NCBI GenBank assembly: GCA_035291705.1
Contig: DATDRM010000265.1
Location: 1-9,646 of the forward strand
DNA from: DATDRM01 sp035291705
Lineage (GTDB): Bacteria > Chloroflexota > Anaerolineae > Anaerolineales > UBA4823
Length of the DNA stretch: 9,646 bases
Reading direction: 5' to 3'
Part shown: positions 6,189-9,646 of the stretch, piece by piece
Numbering within the stretch: the stretch's first letter is position 1
How the letters are laid out: every line of letters begins with the position of its first letter
The notes under the pieces: generated by a model
What the model was told of the DNA's origin: nothing
The model's database searches: none
The model's input: the letters and a program-made list of their open reading frames with translations, nothing else
Program-made: the position numbers and the translations under genes

Positions 6189-8103
6189 GACCTTCCGTTG
6201 GTAAATACTCAACCGCCCATTCAAGCCCCAGGTCCGCCAGCTTCGCTTGGGTAGGTATCCCGTCCTGTGTCCAGCCGCTCAGTTGATAGTATAGGTCCAA
6301 TGCGGACTCAAATTCCTCAGGAGCGATAGCAGTGTTCGCAGTCGGTCCTTCACCTTTAAGGGGTTTAAAGAACTTTTTCGGAAGTGTATCGTCCTTTCGA
6401 GTGAATCCCTCCCGCGCGTTGAAGACGCGCATTAAATTCAAACGTCGCTCGCCGACTTTCATCAATTCGTCCAGACTTACTTGCCACCCTGTGACTGCTC
6501 TTACAAAGTCCACCGTTTCTGTGGGCCCATAGAGCGTCCAGGCTGGCCCCCACACAAACTGGCACAACTCGAGTGTATCAAGAAGACTGTAAAAGATCTG
6601 AGAATAAACTGCGAAACGCACCTTCTCTGGCCCCAGGCTCCCGGCAGGCGGAGGATCATTCAACCCCAATTCCGCCAGCCGGTTGAGATATAGATCCGCA
6701 GCCCCCTCCTCATACATCGGGTCATGTTCGCTGGATTGGTGATCAGCACCAAAAGGATTGACTGCATAGATCACGGCCAGAGATTTCTTCGCATGTGGCA
6801 TATGCGCTGGAGCTTCCTGGTTCTTAACAGTGATCAAACATTCTTCTGCCTTCGGCCCCCAAACCTTAGCTGCCCGAGCTGAACCCAACGAGAGCACCTG
6901 ACCAAGAGCACCGCTGTTAGTAACGATTTGCTGCAAAGTTTCTAACATTGCATCAGCATCGCCAAAGTGTAACTTCAATCCACCAGTTTGCTCCAGCCCG
7001 ATAATGCCTTTCTCAAAGCACTCCATGGCAAATGCGATCGTCGCCCCGCAAGTGATTGTATCTACACCATACATATTACAGATTTCATTTGCATAGGCGA
7101 TAGCCGCCAAATTATCGATGCCGCAGTATGAGCCGAAAGTGCTGAGTGTTTCATACTCCGGACCACCATAGAGTGGTTGGGCTTTATAAGCTCCCTCGGT
7201 GATTTCAACTACCCGCTTGCAGCGCACCACACAGGCATAACAAGTATCATTATCTTTTAAGATGGTTTCGGTCATGACCTCACCACTTATTGGCTCGGCA
7301 CCCTCAAACTGGCCTTCCTCGTAGTTGCGGGTAGGCAGGCTTCCAATCGTGTTCTGAAACATCACTACACTGGCAGTGCCGTATTTTGCCAGTCCATCAA
7401 CATCGGGGTTATCGGGTATCAATTTGGGACCGGTTTTGTTAATTGCAGCTACCCCGGTAGAGTCAGCGAGTTGGACGCGCTGCTTCCCACGCACAACAAT
7501 GGCTTTGAGATTCTTACTCGCCATCACCAATCCCATACCCGTGCGCCCATTATGGCGATTGGCCATATTGACTAGGCTCGAAAAAAGAACCCCATTTTCT
7601 GCCGCTGGCCCACACTGCATCACTTGCGCCTTGGGATCCCCAACCTCCCTTTTTAATATCTCATCCACTTCACCAGTAAGTTTTCCAATCAAGTGGGCAG
7701 CTTCCTGTAGTTTGGCTTCCCCATTCAATAATGAGAGATAGACAGGCCTGGGGGATCGCCCTTTGACGACGATACCATCAAAACCAGCGAACTTTAGTTC
7801 CGCCGGGAAGAAGCCGCCTGCCTGGGAGTCACCGATCGCGCCACTGATCGGCGATTTCGCGTTCGCGTTGATCCGGCTTTGTCCAGAGATGGGCGCGCCT
7901 GTTGTAACGCTATCCATCAGCGTAAGAACATTTTCAGGAGCCTGGGGATCGACTCCAGCCGGCATTTCACGCAAGATGTAGTAAAGCCCCATAGCGCTTC
8001 CACCCATATACTTGCGGTAGAAATCTTCCGGCGGTTGCTCGACCTCCAATGTGCTCCGTGTCAGGTCAATGTGCAGGATCTTTCCAGTGTATCCGTGTGG
8101 CAT
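6184..8103 (-). CDS. Aldehyde:ferredoxin oxidoreductase (tungstopterin AOR family)
   Basis: A 639-residue cytoplasmic enzyme that oxidises an aldehyde to the carboxylate with ferredoxin as electron acceptor, using a tungsten (or molybdenum) bis-pterin and one [4Fe-4S] cluster. N-terminal GYTGKILHIDLT opens the AFOR N domain (about 4-206). TGAPISGQSR through KSPISGAIGDSQAGG (about 68-97) is the pterin-contacting block. Cluster ligands C288, C291 and C295 (CYACVVRC) take the same numbering as I recall for Pyrococcus furiosus AOR, and C514 in LELCQF is the likely fourth ligand. PEYETL (315-320) and GADHQ (452-456) are the probable active-site Glu and His blocks. The ATG at 8103 has AAGGAG 6 bases upstream. 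All cluster cysteines are present. No dedicated ferredoxin or pterin gene is in the window. Its operon position between amino-acid enzymes points to an amino-acid-derived aldehyde. Substrate range is open. Confidence 0.93.
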   Translation of the reverse strand: MPHGYTGKILHIDLTRSTLEVEQPPEDFYRKYMGGSAMGLYYILREMPAGVDPQAPENVLTLMDSVTTGAPISGQSRINANAKSPISGAIGDSQAGGFFPAELKFAGFDGIVVKGRSPRPVYLSLLNGEAKLQEAAHLIGKLTGEVDEILKREVGDPKAQVMQCGPAAENGVLFSSLVNMANRHNGRTGMGLVMASKNLKAIVVRGKQRVQLADSTGVAAINKTGPKLIPDNPDVDGLAKYGTASVVMFQNTIGSLPTRNYEEGQFEGAEPISGEVMTETILKDNDTCYACVVRCKRVVEITEGAYKAQPLYGGPEYETLSTFGSYCGIDNLAAIAYANEICNMYGVDTITCGATIAFAMECFEKGIIGLEQTGGLKLHFGDADAMLETLQQIVTNSGALGQVLSLGSARAAKVWGPKAEECLITVKNQEAPAHMPHAKKSLAVIYAVNPFGADHQSSEHDPMYEEGAADLYLNRLAELGLNDPPPAGSLGPEKVRFAVYSQIFYSLLDTLELCQFVWGPAWTLYGPTETVDFVRAVTGWQVSLDELMKVGERRLNLMRVFNAREGFTRKDDTLPKKFFKPLKGEGPTANTAIAPEEFESALDLYYQLSGWTQDGIPTQAKLADLGLEWAVEYLPTEGR

Positions 8104-8109
8104 GAGCTT

Positions 8110-8115
8110 CTCCTT
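8110..8115 (-). promoter_or_regulatory. Ribosome binding site of the AOR
   Basis: On the minus strand AAGGAG is 6 bases before the ATG at 8103, confirming that start. Confidence 0.75.
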
Positions 8116-8122
8116 GCTTTAA

Positions 8123-8195
8123 GAAATTTCTATAACCCTGAGAGCCTTTCCAGGTGCCGTACACCCTTGGAAGGCAAAGATTAACACGAAATTTC
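8123..8195. repeat. Two GAAATTTC palindromes in the AOR leader
   Basis: The perfect 8-base palindrome GAAATTTC occurs at 8123-8130 and again at 8188-8195, 65 bases apart. The distal copy lies between the candidate -35 and -10 elements of the AOR promoter and the proximal copy lies just before the ribosome binding site. I found no third copy while reading the window. It could be a paired operator for a dimeric repressor, or chance in AT-rich DNA. Confidence 0.35.
8144..8175 (-). other. Imperfect 12-bp hairpin in the AOR 5' leader
   Basis: On the minus strand the arms GCCTTCC/GGAAAGGC and AGGGTG/CACCT pair around a TACGG loop. I count 12 pairs with three single-base bulges. No T tract follows, so it is not an ordinary intrinsic terminator. 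It lies at or just after the predicted transcript start and about 40 bases before the AOR ATG. It may be an RNA regulatory element, a 5' stabilising stem or a DNA operator. Confidence 0.45.
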
Positions 8196-8206
8196 CCATT
8201 TGGCAA
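8178..8206 (-). promoter_or_regulatory. Candidate promoter of the AOR-aminotransferase pair
   Basis: On the minus strand TTGCCA (8206-8201, 5 of 6 to TTGACA), a 17-base spacer and TAATCT (8183-8178) preceded by TGT make a sigma70-like promoter with an extended -10. The -10 itself matches the consensus weakly. Transcription would start near 8171. This would let the AOR and aminotransferase be expressed apart from the saccharopine dehydrogenase-like gene upstream. Confidence 0.4.
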
Positions 8207-8271
8207 GTTTAGAGCAGGGATAAATATTCAAGGATTTGAGTTCTGAAACAGGTTGAACAGTTACCCTAGAC

Positions 8272-8296
8272 ATTTGAGCCCTGATTAGGCTTAAAT
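8272..8296 (-). terminator. Hairpin over the stop codon of the saccharopine dehydrogenase-like gene
   Basis: On the minus strand ATTTAAGCC (8296-8288) can pair with GGCTCAAAT (8280-8272) across a 7-base loop, with 8 of 9 positions paired and one A-C mismatch. The TAA stop (8293-8291) lies inside the 5' arm. No T run follows, so it is at best a weak or factor-assisted terminator, or a 3'-end-protecting stem. Confidence 0.3.
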
Positions 8297-9496
8297 CTCT
8301 ATTATGGCATAAGGGAATCCATAGTCAGCCATTTTTTTCATAAAAGGCAGGGCATCGAAAGCTTCCGGGCCTAAGACCCCGCTGCCTTGCCATTCTCCGT
8401 GCTCGAGTAAATCCCAACCGATGACAGGATTGAAGGCGGTTTGCGCGACGACAGCCTGGCAACCCAGCTGGCGCATGCAGGTTTCATTGTCGGCAACCTG
8501 GTAAATATACACCTGGCGCGGCTTGCCATCTTTTACGCCCTTAACCCAGGTGCCGGCACACGTTTTACCGAACATGCGATCCCCCAGGTGTGCTGGATCG
8601 GGCAGGCAGGCTGCCACCACATCGCGTGGCGCTACCCTCACATCCTTGACTCTGATCGGTTCTTTGTTATCGAGGCCTAACATTTTTAAAGTTTTTAACA
8701 CCCCGATGAACTGATCGCCTAAACCATATTTGAACGTTACGCGTTTACACTTGACCCAACGTGGCACCAGCAGGACTTCCTCGTGTTCTACATTAACGCA
8801 TTCGACTTTACCAATCCCTTCTGGGAACTCGAAGATCTCCGGTTCTGAGAAAGGTTCGGTAGTAAACCAACCTTTATCATGCTCCCATATCACAGGGGGA
8901 TTCAAGCACTCTTCGATCGTCGTCCAGATCGAGAAGTTGGGCGCGAATTCATAACCCCGCACTTCGAGGTTGGCCCCGTCCCGGACACCAATTTCTTCGA
9001 TCTCGTCGAAAAGATGGTCCTGAGCATAACGGGCGAAGACATCCGCCATGCCCGGCTCAACTCCCAAGCCCAGCAGCGCTAACAGACCCTTTTTCTCCCA
9101 AAGGGGAGCACGCTCAAACTGGTAATCGCCTAGTTTCACTCCTGGCAAACGGTAAGGGTTTTCCGGGTGAGGCTCAGAGAGAGACATCGCCAAATCCATA
9201 TATTTACAGCCATATTGGTAGGCAGCCTCGAAGATGGGAATGTTGAATGAAGGGTCGCAGGCATTCATGATCAAGTCCACTTGGTATTTCTTGGCTAGCG
9301 CTTCGATCTGATCTTGATAGGTGGCATCGACCCTCTCCACTGGAAAACGTGCGTTATCGCTTAGTTGCTCTTGTACCTCCTTAGCCCGTCCAAGGTTGTA
9401 ATCGGATAACACGATACATTCCACCCAGGGTTGACTTTTAGCAATCACTGCAATCGCCTCGCCAACTCCCCCTACCCCAACAAGTAAGACTCTCAT
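8291..9496 (-). CDS. Saccharopine dehydrogenase family oxidoreductase
   Basis: A 401-residue NAD(P)-dependent enzyme of the saccharopine dehydrogenase/lysine 6-dehydrogenase/carboxynorspermidine dehydrogenase superfamily. The N-terminal Rossmann fold shows GVGGVG (7-12), and D32 at the end of strand beta2 favours NAD(H) over NADP(H). NACDPSFN (78-85) and GLGVEPGMAD (143-152) match the family's conserved loops before the catalytic/dimerisation domain (about 153-370). The Rossmann fold then resumes at the C-terminus. The family makes or cleaves secondary amines between an amino acid and a carbonyl compound, or deaminates lysine at epsilon. The ATG at 9496 has an ideal AAGGAGG upstream. It follows a class III aminotransferase by 31 bases and precedes the AOR by 187 bases. 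This context suggests amino-acid or semialdehyde catabolism rather than lysine biosynthesis, but the exact reaction is not decided. Confidence 0.85.
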   Translation of the reverse strand: MRVLLVGVGGVGEAIAVIAKSQPWVECIVLSDYNLGRAKEVQEQLSDNARFPVERVDATYQDQIEALAKKYQVDLIMNACDPSFNIPIFEAAYQYGCKYMDLAMSLSEPHPENPYRLPGVKLGDYQFERAPLWEKKGLLALLGLGVEPGMADVFARYAQDHLFDEIEEIGVRDGANLEVRGYEFAPNFSIWTTIEECLNPPVIWEHDKGWFTTEPFSEPEIFEFPEGIGKVECVNVEHEEVLLVPRWVKCKRVTFKYGLGDQFIGVLKTLKMLGLDNKEPIRVKDVRVAPRDVVAACLPDPAHLGDRMFGKTCAGTWVKGVKDGKPRQVYIYQVADNETCMRQLGCQAVVAQTAFNPVIGWDLLEHGEWQGSGVLGPEAFDALPFMKKMADYGFPYAIIEI

Positions 9497-9500
9497 TGTA

Positions 9501-9508
9501 TCCTCCTT
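9501..9508 (-). promoter_or_regulatory. Strong ribosome binding site of the saccharopine dehydrogenase-like gene
   Basis: On the minus strand AAGGAGGA stands 4 bases before the ATG at 9496. It is a near-perfect anti-16S match and the strongest such site in the window, suggesting high translation. Confidence 0.8.
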
Positions 9509-9527
9509 AGATAATGAGGTTTGTTCA

Positions 9528-9646
9528 TCACCTTATCTCTTTTAGGCTGTCCTCCAAGGCACTGAGAGTCGCAGCCACGTCAGCGTCTGAATGTGCTTCA
9601 CAAACAAACCACGGTTCTTTGGCATCAAGTTCGTACTCAATACCCC
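9528..9646 (-). CDS. Class III aminotransferase C-terminus, 5' partial at window edge
   Basis: Only the last 38 residues and the TGA stop are inside the window, and the rest lies beyond 9646. The tail reads EPWFVCEAHSDADVAATLSALEDSLKEI at its core positions. That is the typical end of class III PLP aminotransferases of the glutamate-1-semialdehyde aminomutase-like branch, where an A.HT..D...TL.A.E.AL helix closes the protein. The catalytic lysine is not visible, so activity is unknown. Its stop is 31 bases before the saccharopine dehydrogenase-like start, and they likely share a transcript. It is a different gene from the GabT-like one at 4902-6176, giving the cluster two aminotransferases. 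The identification rests on a short segment and is tentative. Confidence 0.6.
   Translation of the reverse strand, partial: GIEYELDAKEPWFVCEAHSDADVAATLSALEDSLKEIR

Noticed and set aside
6177..6224. Longer aminotransferase start with 16 extra N-terminal residues (ATG at 6224)
   Set aside because: It would overlap the AOR coding end by 41 bases and has no evident ribosome binding site, while the ATG at 6176 has GAGGT at good spacing and begins where the family's fold begins.
7376..7741. 121-codon open frame on the plus strand inside the AOR gene
   Set aside because: It is antisense to a well-supported enzyme, has no recognisable motifs and no ribosome binding site. The same holds for the other antisense or offset frames across the window.
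8104..8290. Possible small gene or RNA gene in the 187-base gap
   Set aside because: I see no open frame with a start and ribosome binding site and no tRNA-like fold. The stretch is explained by promoter, leader hairpin and palindromes.

Overview
The window looks like chromosomal DNA of an anaerobic bacterium, most plausibly an uncultured member of the Chloroflexi (Anaerolineae type). That placement is inferred from protein style: a small Thr/Pro-linker membrane protein, an aldehyde:ferredoxin oxidoreductase beside amino-acid enzymes, and a diverged GT5 glycogen synthase. It is not proven. I see no RNA genes, CRISPR arrays or mobile elements. Gene density is very high, with only one intergenic stretch above 100 bases (8104-8290).

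Plus-strand half (1-4905). The window opens inside a diverged GT5-type glycogen/starch synthase that ends at 1489 and lacks its N-terminus. A 54-base gap holds a candidate extended -10 promoter. A tight four-gene set follows: aldo/keto reductase, small unknown membrane protein, OmpR-type response regulator and a four-TM histidine kinase. Gaps of 6, 21 and 2 bases suggest one operon, pairing an NADPH-type reductase with a two-component system and a possible accessory membrane protein.

Minus-strand half (9646-4902), read right to left. It begins with the last 38 residues of a second class III aminotransferase (9646-9528, cut by the window edge). A saccharopine-dehydrogenase-family enzyme follows after 31 bases, with a strong ribosome binding site. 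A 187-base leader carries a candidate promoter, a 12-bp imperfect hairpin and two identical GAAATTTC palindromes. It precedes a tungsten-type aldehyde:ferredoxin oxidoreductase, translationally linked to a GabT-like class III aminotransferase whose Shine-Dalgarno overlaps the oxidoreductase stop codon. The two halves converge, and the last genes overlap by four bases at a shared TTAA.

Functional reading (inference): the minus-strand cluster resembles a fermentative amino-acid or omega-amine degradation module. Aminotransferases and the saccharopine-dehydrogenase-like enzyme would make or interconvert (semi)aldehydes. The AOR would oxidise the aldehyde to a carboxylate and save the electrons as reduced ferredoxin. 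The substrate (lysine, ornithine, GABA, a polyamine or another amino acid) cannot be decided from this window.
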